Shown here: one piece after another, positions 28,287 through 37,500 of the stretch
How positions within the stretch are numbered: the first letter of the stretch is position 1
How the letters are laid out: the number at the start of each line of letters is the position of its first letter
Source: Flavivirga jejuensis
GTDB taxonomy: Bacteria; Bacteroidota; Bacteroidia; Flavobacteriales; Flavobacteriaceae
Direction of reading: 5' to 3'
Assembly (NCBI RefSeq): GCF_030540765.1
Contig: NZ_JAUOEL010000003.1
Location: forward strand, 62,001-126,000
Length of the DNA stretch: 64,000 nucleotides
The notes under the pieces: model-generated
Database searches by the model: none
Told to the model about the DNA's origin: nothing
The model's input: the letters and a program-made list of their open reading frames with translations, nothing else
Position numbers and translations under genes: made by a program

Positions 28287-29759
28287 CTATCTATCATCAA
28301 CCCCTTCACTAAAGACGATCTCATAAGATTTAGAATCTTTTATTAATGCTTTTGCAAACGACTGTAGGTCTTTAGCTGTAATTGCATTTACCAGGTCTTT
28401 AAAGTTTTTAGGAGCATTCATATTATAGCCCTCACGAAAGTAATTTATTAGCAAACTCATATCGTAACTATTATAATTCTCTTGCAGTTTTCTTTCTTTT
28501 AAAAAATTGGCCTTTGTTTTATCCAAGTCTGTTTGTGCTATAATTCCATTTGTTATCTTTTTTATCTCCTGACTTGCCATACTTATAAACTGCTGTACGT
28601 TGTCTGGATTGCAATCGAAGGCTATCTGTAAAGATACTTGTTCTAAAGGTCGTTTTAACATACTAGCTTGTATGCTCAGTCCATAAGTTCCACCGACTTC
28701 TTCCCGTAAGTTTTCTGTAAATCGCAATCGTAAAATATCACCCAGTGCTTTTGCTATTAATTCGTTTTTTAAACTATATGCCATTGCCTTCTTATATCCA
28801 ATTCTGACTGAACTCTTAGCTACTTCTATCTTTAAGGGAATATCTTTATCTATAGTATCTTGTAACCAAGGTTCTGAATTATCCTGCCACATCTCTTTAA
28901 CATCATTTGTTGGGATACTGGCAATATATTGTTCCAATAAGGTTCTTAATACGCTCTTTTGAATATCTCCTACTATAAAAAACTCAAAATCGGCCGCATT
29001 ATTAAAACGCTCTTTATATACCGCTTTTAATTTATCGTAGGACACCTCTTTAACAAAGTCATGGTTAAACAAACGCTGTTTGGGATTGTTATTCCCATAT
29101 AAAGTAGTTGTAATACTATCGTTTATTTTTTCATTAATGGTATGGCTTCTTTTAATGATATCATTATCTATATGCTTCATTAGGACTTGATATGCATCGG
29201 CATCGAATCGAGGTTTAACAAAATGCAAATGAATCATTTGCAATAGCGTCTCTACATCCTTTGTTATTGAAGATCCGCTGATGCTTTCTGTTAAATTAGA
29301 AATATGTATACTTGTATTGGCAGTTTTTCCTGCCAGTATTTTTGGCAGATCGGTCTTTGAATAATCGCCCAAACCAAAAAAGGGCATCACTTTACTCAAC
29401 ACTTGCGCTGTAGCAAAGTCACAATCTTTTATTAATGAAAAACCTCCATAACTTATTGCTTTGAACTGTACATCGTTCTTATTTTTGTCTGCAAACTTAT
29501 AATGTACTTTTATGCCATTGCTTAAAGTGAAGGTTGTAGACCCCGTGACTTGCAACATATTTTCGGATACGATAGTCCCTGGATCCAGATTAACACCAGA
29601 CATCAATGTTTGTGCATTACCATTTACCGAAAACAGTAATATTACATTTACGACCAATAAAAATGAAAGTACGGATAATATGTTTTGTATGTTTTTGGTG
29701 GGTTTTATATATAAACAACACATTATTAAAATATTTTGGATATTATTTTCATCATTCAT
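28287..29759 (-). CDS. C-terminal half of an M16-type zinc peptidase behind a signal sequence
   Basis: 490 residues. Residues of about 30-50 form a hydrophobic leader (ILSVLSFLLVVNVILLFSVNGNAQ). From about 60 the protein matches the second half of flavobacterial insulinase-like peptidases (PGTIVSENMLQVTGSTTFTLSNGIKVHYK; GGFSLIKDCDFATAQ; LREEVGGTYGLSI, the R/Y-type substrate motif). The catalytic HxxEH motif of the first half is absent and no remnant of it was seen upstream. It may be an inactive partner subunit or a decayed fusion. It interrupts the sigma-FecR arrangement. Confidence 0.75.
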   Translation of the reverse strand: MNDENNIQNILIMCCLYIKPTKNIQNILSVLSFLLVVNVILLFSVNGNAQTLMSGVNLDPGTIVSENMLQVTGSTTFTLSNGIKVHYKFADKNKNDVQFKAISYGGFSLIKDCDFATAQVLSKVMPFFGLGDYSKTDLPKILAGKTANTSIHISNLTESISGSSITKDVETLLQMIHLHFVKPRFDADAYQVLMKHIDNDIIKRSHTINEKINDSITTTLYGNNNPKQRLFNHDFVKEVSYDKLKAVYKERFNNAADFEFFIVGDIQKSVLRTLLEQYIASIPTNDVKEMWQDNSEPWLQDTIDKDIPLKIEVAKSSVRIGYKKAMAYSLKNELIAKALGDILRLRFTENLREEVGGTYGLSIQASMLKRPLEQVSLQIAFDCNPDNVQQFISMASQEIKKITNGIIAQTDLDKTKANFLKERKLQENYNSYDMSLLINYFREGYNMNAPKNFKDLVNAITAKDLQSFAKALIKDSKSYEIVFSEGVDDR

Positions 29760-30004
29760 AGATTATGAATCCTAATAATAAAGAATTTATTGAAAAGCGA
29801 TCTTGTAGTAGAATTCAATGTCGTTAAGTTAAGAGAGAAAGTCTGTCTGGGTTTTTTGATATAGTTAACCGTTGTTTTAATATCATTCTGGCTTTAGCTT
29901 ATCCTGACTATAATCGAAATGCTTAATGTAATAAAATAGAATAAATTTAATGTAATGATATTTTGACAGAACCATCAAGTACTCTTTTTTAATCAAAAAA
30001 TAAT

Positions 30005-30033
30005 GGACAACCGATTTATAATAACGGTTGTCC
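30005..30033 (-). terminator. Hairpin terminator on the minus strand
   Basis: GGACAACCG pairs exactly with CGGTTGTCC around 11 bases; on the minus strand ATTATTTTTT follows. No gene is seen immediately upstream on that strand, so its role is unclear. Confidence 0.55.
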
Positions 30034-30211
30034 TTATCCTACTTAAAAAATGTTGCCTTTAGAGTGACTAATTCAAAAAACAACCCGTTTATTTAATTCG
30101 TATGTCAATATTTATTACAGGACAAATTCATACTTTTTTTTGATGTTTTTTCACCACCAATTCACAAATTTTTATAATCGCCCTCATCTTGATTTTTCTA
30201 TTCTCAAAAAC

Positions 30212-30830
30212 AAAAGGGAACAGATCGTTTGAATTCTTAACTACTCTAACCTAATTAATCTTAAAACCAATCTTATTCCCTTTTTATCATAACTTCTTCT
30301 TTTATTTTTTTAGACTAATGTCTTCACTAATCCTCATGCGTTTCGATATTCAGATATTCAGGTTCAATACAAAATTCTTAAAACTGACTATCCTCAAAAG
30401 TAAGCCGTATAGAACCTGACTAGTATTTCTCTAAAACAATCTACAAAACCATTTCCTAACATGTTACTCTTTTCTTTGTGCTCTATATTCTAATTAAAAG
30501 GGAACAGATGACTTGAATTCTTAACTACTCTAACCTAATTAATCTTAAAACCAATCTTATTCCCTTTTTATCATAACTTCTTCTTTTATTTTTTTAGACT
30601 AATGTCTTCACTAGTCCTCATGCGCTTCGGTTTTCAGGTTCAATACAAAATTCTTAAAACAGACTATTATTTCTCTAAAACAATCTACAGAACCATTTCC
30701 TAACATGTTACTCTTTTCTTTGTGCTCTATATTCTAATTAAAAGGGAACAGATGGTTTGAATTCTTAACCACTCTAACCTAATTAATCTTAAAACCAATC
30801 TTATTCCCTTTTTATCATGGCACTTTTATA
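30212..30830. repeat. Tandem repeat R4, about 2.4 copies of a 244-284 bp unit
   Basis: Units start with AAAAGGGAACAGAT at 30212, 30496 and 30740. Each opening segment of about 75 bases is bounded by AAAAGGGAA and TTCCCTTTT, so it can fold into a hairpin. Unit 2 lacks about 40 bases of unit 1; the third is cut short. Not coding on either strand. The wider 29760-31700 stretch has no supported gene. Confidence 0.85.
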
Positions 30831-31700
30831 TTTTTCAATCTATCGTTTTCTTTTTTAATGCTCCTATTCAGACTAGCCCCTTCGCTATTCTCTATACTTT
30901 TTAATAGCCGAGTTACTATTTTTTATAGTTATTTATTAGTTATTCTTTTTTATTATAAACTCATCTTGACTTATTTATGATTTAAAACAACTATGCCTAC
31001 CCATAGGTAGTATTTAGACCTTGCTTATTTTTTAAATTTATAGCTATAGCAATCACTACAAAAAAATAATTTCAATAAAAAAGTACAAGATGAGTTATGT
31101 AATTAATACAACAAAAAATAAAATCGGGTGGGTTTTCTGTAAGAAAAAATTTATATATAAGAAGTTTATTAAAATCAGCTACCTCAGCTTTTTCTGGCTG
31201 GCTAGCTCGAAGCAGATATATACAGGTGTTTCGCTGGTTTCACCCCCAATTAATTCGCCTACAGGTTTTTACCTAAAATATCAAAAACCAAAATACCGTA
31301 TTTAGAATCTCGTTTTATTTATTATACACTATTTTTACAATAAGGAATTTATAAATTTTGTGATTTCACGGGAACGCAAACTCTTCGAGATCCTCCGAAT
31401 TTTTCATTTGAAAAACCTACTTCCCTTAAAAAAGTTACGTTGTACCCACATCTTTTAAGGAAGGTTTCTATTTTAACGTGAACTTCGGCGTTAACTAGAA
31501 CAGATAAATAACATTTATACACCTGATAAACAGTTATTTGTAAATATAGACAGAACTAAGCGTGAGTGACGAGACATTTCATAAAGATAAGATTCCTACT
31601 CGAACAACCTTAAGACGAATTCTTTTCGATTCAACAAAACTTATGTTGAACGTTATTGAATTACAAAATAGACTTTGTACTAAAGATAGTAAGTAAAACG

Positions 31701-31717
31701 TGCCTAGAAACTAGGCA
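31701..31717 (-). terminator. Short terminator hairpin after the ECF sigma gene
   Basis: TGCCTAG and CTAGGCA around AAA, 34 bases after the minus-strand stop at 31751 and followed there by CGTTTTAC. Confidence 0.55.
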
Positions 31718-31750
31718 TGACTGCCCCATTTCTATGTGTCTTTTAATTTA

Positions 31751-32278
31751 TTATTTGATTCTTAAAAAACTAAGGATATCCCTTAATTTTCGGTAGGCCA
31801 CTTTTTTATGGTCTTTAACCGTATTGATAGATATAGATAGTTCATTAGCTATTTCGTTATTCGTATAGTCTTCTATACTCAATCTAATAACTTGGGCTGC
31901 TTTATCTGGTAATTTATTGATGGCCTTTTCTATAACACTGGTTGTTTCTATAACTACAGCTTCAGACATATAGAACTCTTCGGTATCGTACATTTCTATA
32001 TTTGCAAGCTCATAACGCTCTGTAAGTTTATAGCTTTTACTTTTTAGATAATTGAGACTTCTATTTTTTACAGCTTTATAAAAAAATCCTGTTGCATGAT
32101 TTTCGTTTTCAAAAGAGATTTCATCTTCCCAAACTTTAACAAAAACCTCTTGAACAATATCTTTCGATATTTCCAAATCGTTAAGGTATTTATATGCAAA
32201 TACACAAAGCTGTGGATATAAGCTTTCAAAAAGCTTTTTGAAACTTTTTAGTGTAAATTTTTTTTCGCCTTCCCTCAT
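31751..32278 (-). CDS. ECF RNA polymerase sigma factor
   Basis: 175 residues. Region 2 is visible at about 10-80 (DIVQEVFVKVWEDEISFENENHATGFFYKAVKNRSLNYL) and region 4 at about 115-170 (LPDKAAQVIRLSIEDYTNNEIANELSISINTVKDHKKVAYRKLR). This is the type paired with FecR anti-sigma factors in Bacteroidota. Its probable partner is the FecR gene at 26712-27869, with repeats and an M16 fragment between them. Confidence 0.93.
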   Translation of the reverse strand: MREGEKKFTLKSFKKLFESLYPQLCVFAYKYLNDLEISKDIVQEVFVKVWEDEISFENENHATGFFYKAVKNRSLNYLKSKSYKLTERYELANIEMYDTEEFYMSEAVVIETTSVIEKAINKLPDKAAQVIRLSIEDYTNNEIANELSISINTVKDHKKVAYRKLRDILSFLRIK

Positions 32279-33125
32279 TGGCTCTGTAAGAAATAAGATT
32301 CGCTAAACTAAGTAATTATTCATTAATCTTGTAAAAATGTACGCAATTATTTGCTAATTTCCTGAAAAAAATAAACATATATATTCTCAAAAGATTTTAA
32401 ATTTCCAATAAAAATATAATATATTAAAACAGTAAAAAACAAACTAGGCTCTTAACTAATTAATTTACAAAGGGATGCAAATATAAAAAAATACCAGTTA
32501 TTTAATAATAAATTAAACTCTATTTGTATCTTTTTTGTATACTCCTTAATCTCCAAAAGAACCATTTTTGTATTAAAAATAAGAATTATGTGTCGTTTCA
32601 AACTTATATAAGTAGCTTATTTCCTACGTTAAAACGATTAAAAACCTCTAATTTTTAAAAACCGAAACGCATTGATAGCATAATCAGTCTAAAAAGGTTT
32701 TCTATAAACTTGATAATATTCTTTTAAGTTTTTTATATGATGGTTATTCATTTACTTCTTAAAATGATTCAATATCAATTTAACTTGATCAAATATTTTA
32801 TCCTAATTATTATTTAAAATAAGCTATAAATAATTTGAATTATATATTGTTCAGATAAGATAGGAATTACGACAATTGTCGGAGTCGAAGAATCTTAAAA
32901 ATAAAGCAATAAAATTTATGAGATTCAGAAGGAGGAACGACTGAGTAGGTTTTAAATAAAACATTCATAAGTTTACTTATAGATATACTTGTGTTTAATA
33001 ATAGTTAAATTTAACTATTAAATTTCAGGTATAGTATGTCGCTAGGCTAAACTATATCTTAACTGATTAAATTGCCTATCGGTAGATCTACGGATTTAAG
33101 GCAACGCCTCTTTTCTATTAAAAAT
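32279..33125. other. Intergenic region with an R1 fragment
   Basis: AT-rich and without a gene. Around 32876-32950 is a fragment of R1 (GGAGTCGAAGAATCTT, then CAGAAGGAGGAACGACTGA). Confidence 0.5.
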
Positions 33126-34397
33126 TTAATATGATTTTTTAAAATCTATAACTTGTCCGCTTAATAGTCTATTACAGGTTATGGTTAAATCTTCATTACC
33201 GTCATAATTTATGGTAAATACACTTTCTTGATTTGGCATTAAGGTTTTAAGGGATGTTGTAGATTTGTTACCGTTAATTGAAAGGTATGTATCGTAATAA
33301 ATAGGTGCTGTTCCTATGTTTTTTACTGTTAGCAAAGATTTATTATCGGTCTTTTCAAATTTTGTTATTTCAAATTTATATCCTGTATTGATACTGGCCT
33401 CTTTTATTCTATCTGACGTTTGATATTCATATTGATCGTTTCCAATCATATATGAAATATGAAATCTGTTTGCAAATGACTCGTATGATTCTCCGTGAGG
33501 CCCATTTGGCGATAATACATTTTGCTGATCATAGTCTGTGTAATAATTAAATTCGCCTCCTATAGCTGCGTTTTGATATCTAGTTGTACCAAAGAAATTA
33601 AAACGGGGTTCGTTTACTTCTCCATGTTCTTCGCTCATAAAGGAATCATCAAATATTCCAAAAGGGATGTCTAATAGTGACGTGTTAGTACGTAAAGGCG
33701 TTACGTTAGTGTCTTCGGCATCAATAGAAATAGACCAATGTAAATTATTAAATACGGCATCTAGTTTATTTAAAAATGTTATTTGATAGTCTTTTGAAGG
33801 GAATGTTTCTCCTAATATAAAAGGGCCATCATAAATATGGTATTCTGCCCATAAACCAAAACCAACTTGTAAAAAAGCTAATCTGTTATCGTCATCATAA
33901 CGTTCGGCAAATTTTTCAAAAAATGCTAATGTAAAGTCTTTTAATTCTTGATGCGACCAATCTGGAAACCATGTTTCTTTATTTTCACTTAGTCCTTTAG
34001 TTTCATTATAATCGGGTAATTCTTTTATGTATTTTGGAACGGATGTTAGTTCTCCCACATAGGCATATCTAAACCGAAGAATAGCTTGATGATTTCTTGA
34101 GGCTATGGCGTTTAATTTATCTTCAACAACTGTCCAGTCATAAACACCTTCTTCAGAAACGATATCTTCATAAAGCATATATGAGTATTCTAAAGTATGG
34201 GCTCCCGAACTAGCATTTGTATTACCATCCCACACCACAATACCTGTCATGGGCTGCACATTTTCAAATTCAGAAACACCTCCTTCGTTTAAAATCGGAC
34301 TTTCAACAATAGTATCGTCATTAACATTGTCGCTTCCCCCACCACATGCAATAATAAAGCAGCCAAAACTTAAAACTATGAGTACTATTTTTTTCAT
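33126..34397 (-). CDS. DUF4832-type lipoprotein, predicted TIM-barrel glycan enzyme
   Basis: 423 residues with a lipobox CFIIAC. The middle resembles the DUF4874/DUF4832 barrel of the protein at 37501-38877: YSYMLYEDIVSEEGVYDW, ILRFRYAYVG, FLQVGFGLWAEYH (counterpart of FVQAGFIGSWGEWH) and a late beta domain. The conserved acidic E in the WAEYH motif is a plausible catalytic residue, as in clan-A glycosidases, but this is not demonstrated. Likely a surface or periplasmic component of the adjacent PUL. Confidence 0.75.
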   Translation of the reverse strand: MKKIVLIVLSFGCFIIACGGGSDNVNDDTIVESPILNEGGVSEFENVQPMTGIVVWDGNTNASSGAHTLEYSYMLYEDIVSEEGVYDWTVVEDKLNAIASRNHQAILRFRYAYVGELTSVPKYIKELPDYNETKGLSENKETWFPDWSHQELKDFTLAFFEKFAERYDDDNRLAFLQVGFGLWAEYHIYDGPFILGETFPSKDYQITFLNKLDAVFNNLHWSISIDAEDTNVTPLRTNTSLLDIPFGIFDDSFMSEEHGEVNEPRFNFFGTTRYQNAAIGGEFNYYTDYDQQNVLSPNGPHGESYESFANRFHISYMIGNDQYEYQTSDRIKEASINTGYKFEITKFEKTDNKSLLTVKNIGTAPIYYDTYLSINGNKSTTSLKTLMPNQESVFTINYDGNEDLTITCNRLLSGQVIDFKKSY

Positions 34398-34953
34398 AAC
34401 TATTTATTTTCTTTTTTAAACAGGGCAAACCTATGCTTTCCTTTTTGATGCTTTTGCCACGAATTCACATTTTTTTTATTGCATTTTTTTTGACTTTTTT
34501 TATTTCTTAAAAATGGCTATTGGTTTTATAGAATTTAACTTGTAACAACTAGGGTTGCAAACTAAACCTTGAGCATCAAGCGATAATTTAAGACACGAAT
34601 TACACAAATTTACACCAATAGCATCTCAATGTGTCTGAGATCTCTATGCCTAACATTAACACGAATCAGACTTACAGTCTGTCTTAGACCCGTACAGGTT
34701 TGAAATCTGCCGGTAGGCAGAAAAATTCGTGAAATTAGTGTCTACCTTTTTATATCGTATTATTTTTTAAGCATGTCTATTCATTATCTATATCTATCCA
34801 TTAATATTTTTGGGTAAATCGTAACTGTTATATATTTGATTACTTTTCTTATGTATAGCACTACTTTTCTAAAAGTCTTTAATCTGAATAAATTTCGATT
34901 CATTTTCGGTTAAAAACAAAAAGTCAAGATGCCTTCATTTTATTTTTCAAACG
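34398..34953. other. Intergenic region with R3 repeat
   Basis: No gene. Holds a second copy of the R3 repeat at about 34592-34685 (ACACGAATTACACAAA, then TAACATTAACACGAATCAGA) and the hairpin CTGCCGGTAGGCAG near 34708. Confidence 0.5.
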
Positions 34954-36060
34954 CTAAATTTTTATATATGTTTTATTTTTATTCATATACCATAATAAGA
35001 GGTAAATAATCCCAAAGCCTCCAGCGGTAGCAAAAGCATTATAGTATGCTCCTAGATATTGCTCAAAACCAAAAAGTAATTCTTTTGCTATTTCTGGGAA
35101 GTTTATTACATGGGATATCATATAAGCAGTAATTGCATTTATACCAATAACTTTTAATGGTATCCCCCATTTTACATAGCCCTTAACATCTATAATCCAA
35201 TAGAATATTGCTAATAATAGGAAGCATATTCCAGATGAAACTAATACAAAAGAGCTATTCCAAAGTTTTTTTACAATAGGATGCCATATATTTAATATTA
35301 ATCCTAATACTACAGCTGCAATACCAATTAAAACAAGGTTCTGTGCTACTTTTTCTCTCGGTAATTTAGACCGAAGCACTTCTCCTGCAAACAAACCAGA
35401 TAGTGTTGTGGCTATAAATCCTAAACCACTTAATAGCCATGTATATTGATAACCATCATCGAAGTCACCAAAAACAAATCTATCTATATAAATAGCAATA
35501 TTCTTATCTGGTAATAATTCGCTATTACCACTACCAGGTACACCAGCAAACTCTAATAGTAAAGCATAAATAATAAGGCAAACCGCGAAGAGCATATATC
35601 TCGCTTTTTTACTTAAGTGTATATATACTACACACGAAAAGAAGTACCCTACAGCAATAGCTTGTAAGGTGTTACTAAAAATTTGGAATTCATTAATATC
35701 CAGATGCAATAGGTTTCCTTGAACGATCCACCCCAAAACGAATAATATTATAAAACGCTTTATTAAATGTGGATATAGTTTTGCTTTATTATCAATTTCT
35801 TGAACTCTTCTTTCCATAGAAAAAGGAATCACCACACCAACAACGAAAAGAAAAAGAGGCATAACAATATCGTAAAAATGAAAACCAAACCATTCTGGGT
35901 GTGAAAACTGAGTCGCTAAAGTGTTTGTAAACGCTGTTTGTGAGCCTTCATGTAAATCTGCAAAAAAACGATCTGCAAAAATAATCATGAGCATATCGAA
36001 GCCTCTTAAAACATCGATAGACATTAAGCGATTGTTTGTTTTTGTAATTGTTTTATTCAT
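34954..36060 (-). CDS. NagX/HGSNAT-like membrane acyltransferase (DUF5009 type)
   Basis: 368 residues with about ten hydrophobic segments. It opens with RLMSIDVLRGFDMLMIIFADR, the signature of the COG4299 group that includes NagX and heparan-alpha-glucosaminide N-acetyltransferase, and has GFHFYDIVMPLFLFVVGVVIPFSM. In other Bacteroidota such genes sit in chitin/GlcNAc loci. It agrees with the amino-sugar theme of this PUL, from which it is separated by R1 repeats. Confidence 0.85.
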   Translation of the reverse strand: MNKTITKTNNRLMSIDVLRGFDMLMIIFADRFFADLHEGSQTAFTNTLATQFSHPEWFGFHFYDIVMPLFLFVVGVVIPFSMERRVQEIDNKAKLYPHLIKRFIILFVLGWIVQGNLLHLDINEFQIFSNTLQAIAVGYFFSCVVYIHLSKKARYMLFAVCLIIYALLLEFAGVPGSGNSELLPDKNIAIYIDRFVFGDFDDGYQYTWLLSGLGFIATTLSGLFAGEVLRSKLPREKVAQNLVLIGIAAVVLGLILNIWHPIVKKLWNSSFVLVSSGICFLLLAIFYWIIDVKGYVKWGIPLKVIGINAITAYMISHVINFPEIAKELLFGFEQYLGAYYNAFATAGGFGIIYLLLWYMNKNKTYIKI

Positions 36061-36189
36061 TTTTAATCTAAAAATTTTCTGATCCTTGGGTCGGGTCTGT
36101 CTGCTGGTAAAGGCAGGGTTCTATTTATGGCTCTTTTGAAGCCTTTATAACTGCTTTTTTGACTGTTCTGGGTGAGGTAACATACAAAA

Positions 36190-36612
36190 ATAAGTAGTGT
36201 CATTCTATGTTTGCAAAAGGTTGGTGTCATTCAGAGACCTGAGATAAAAAAATATCAAGTGGAGGAAATGACGTTATTGAGTATGGTCAGGTTAGTAGTT
36301 TTTTTTCATTCCTGCGAAGGCAGGAATCCACATGATCGAATATTTTTAATGTTATGAAAAACAACGTCTTAAAAAATAACGTCAATGGTAGGAGGTACGA
36401 CTGAAGAATCTTTATCATTAATCTCTAAAGATTCTTCGCTGCGCTCTGAATGACAAGTGATTAAAAATTAAGCATTTATAAAAAACGTCAATGATAGCAA
36501 AGCGAAGAATCTTAAAAATGAAGCTTTTAAAATTTATAAGATTCTTCAGTCGTACCTCCTTCTGAATGACATTTAGAGATTCTTCATGGTATTCAGAATG
36601 ACACTTTTTAGA
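36190..36612. repeat. Dispersed repeat family R1, copy d
   Basis: Contains the ATTCCTGCGAAGGCAGGAAT palindrome and flanking ATCGAATATTTTTAA and AACGTCAATGGTAG stretch also found near 20640-20710, then GAAGAATCTTTA/TAAAGATTCTTC, and ends in the inverted GAATGACACTTTTTAGACAACCTC. A separator between the PUL core and the gene at 34954. Confidence 0.75.
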
Positions 36613-36629
36613 CAACCTCAAAGGTTATT

Positions 36630-37472
36630 TTATTTTAGTTTTATTTCGATAGAAGAACCATCTCTGTCTTCTGGATAAAACTCGGTACCCCAATTTAACC
36701 ACATTCCAAAATTAATAGTTTCACCTGTTGCTCCAAGTAAACTTTTAGGCAATCTCATTTCTAAAGCATTAGTCTCGTCATCAATAATGATTACCCCACT
36801 TGTTTCAAAGGTGGGATCTAATCCTATCCAATTCCATGTAAAACCACCGCCAGTACCTGTATGGGTGTAGAAACTGCCTTCTCCAGGTGCTAGGGAACCT
36901 TCAAATAAATAATCAGCACCAATATTCCATGCTTCATTATATCCAGTTCCATTATCTTCATCTATATTAAAAAGCATATCTACAATATCCAATGTCATAT
37001 CTGGGTCTCCTTCTAAATAAATATCGATATTAGCTCCTTTGGTATAATACTTCATTTTTTTGATAACGCCTGATGGAAATTCATTGGAAACGGGTACTAC
37101 ATCCCAGTCTTCAAAACCCCCATCTATATCGATATTTGCATTAATAACAATCGGAGCTATAATCGTTTTAGAAACATAAGCTTCGGCTCCAGATTCACCA
37201 ATTGCTGTTAATGTAACTGTAAGTTCTCCTCCAACAATATCGTAGTTGTAAACAGGATTTTCTTCTTCGGAATAAAAGTAAAGATCGCCAAAATCCCATC
37301 TGTAGCTTGTTGCACCTTCTGAAAGGTTAGTAAATGTAAATTCACTCTCATCATTAGAAAATGAAAAGTCTGCTATAATACCTTCATTTGAAGTTGTTTC
37401 AGTATCGTCTGATCCACAACCTGCAAGTAGTGAAACAGCCAATAAACAGTAGAAAAAATTTAGTTTTTTCAT
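36630..37472 (-). CDS. PKD and CBM9-like lipoprotein
   Basis: 280 residues with lipobox SLLAGC (Cys19). A PKD domain (about 35-105, ISEGATSYRWDFG-type, here NLSEGATSYRWDFGD) is followed by a CBM9-like/DOMON domain (about 110-280, IDIDGGFEDWDVVP; MLFNIDEDNGTG). Probably a surface glycan-binding protein. It is the last gene of the SusC-led block, 28 bases after the DUF4832 gene. Confidence 0.8.
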   Translation of the reverse strand: MKKLNFFYCLLAVSLLAGCGSDDTETTSNEGIIADFSFSNDESEFTFTNLSEGATSYRWDFGDLYFYSEEENPVYNYDIVGGELTVTLTAIGESGAEAYVSKTIIAPIVINANIDIDGGFEDWDVVPVSNEFPSGVIKKMKYYTKGANIDIYLEGDPDMTLDIVDMLFNIDEDNGTGYNEAWNIGADYLFEGSLAPGEGSFYTHTGTGGGFTWNWIGLDPTFETSGVIIIDDETNALEMRLPKSLLGATGETINFGMWLNWGTEFYPEDRDGSSIEIKLK

Positions 37473-37500
37473 AATAAATTTATTTAGAGATTAAATAGTT

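Noticed and set aside
30212-30830. CRISPR array
   Set aside because: Units are too long (over 240 bases), vary in length, and there are no spacers or cas genes.
31090-31305. 71-codon plus-strand frame near the ECF sigma gene
   Set aside because: Low-complexity Lys/Phe/Tyr composition typical of AT-rich noncoding DNA, no ribosome-binding site and no neighbours in that direction.
36418-36621. 67-codon frame in an R1 copy
   Set aside because: It is a translation of the repeat hairpin (KCHSEYHEES, FRAQRRIF), not a gene.
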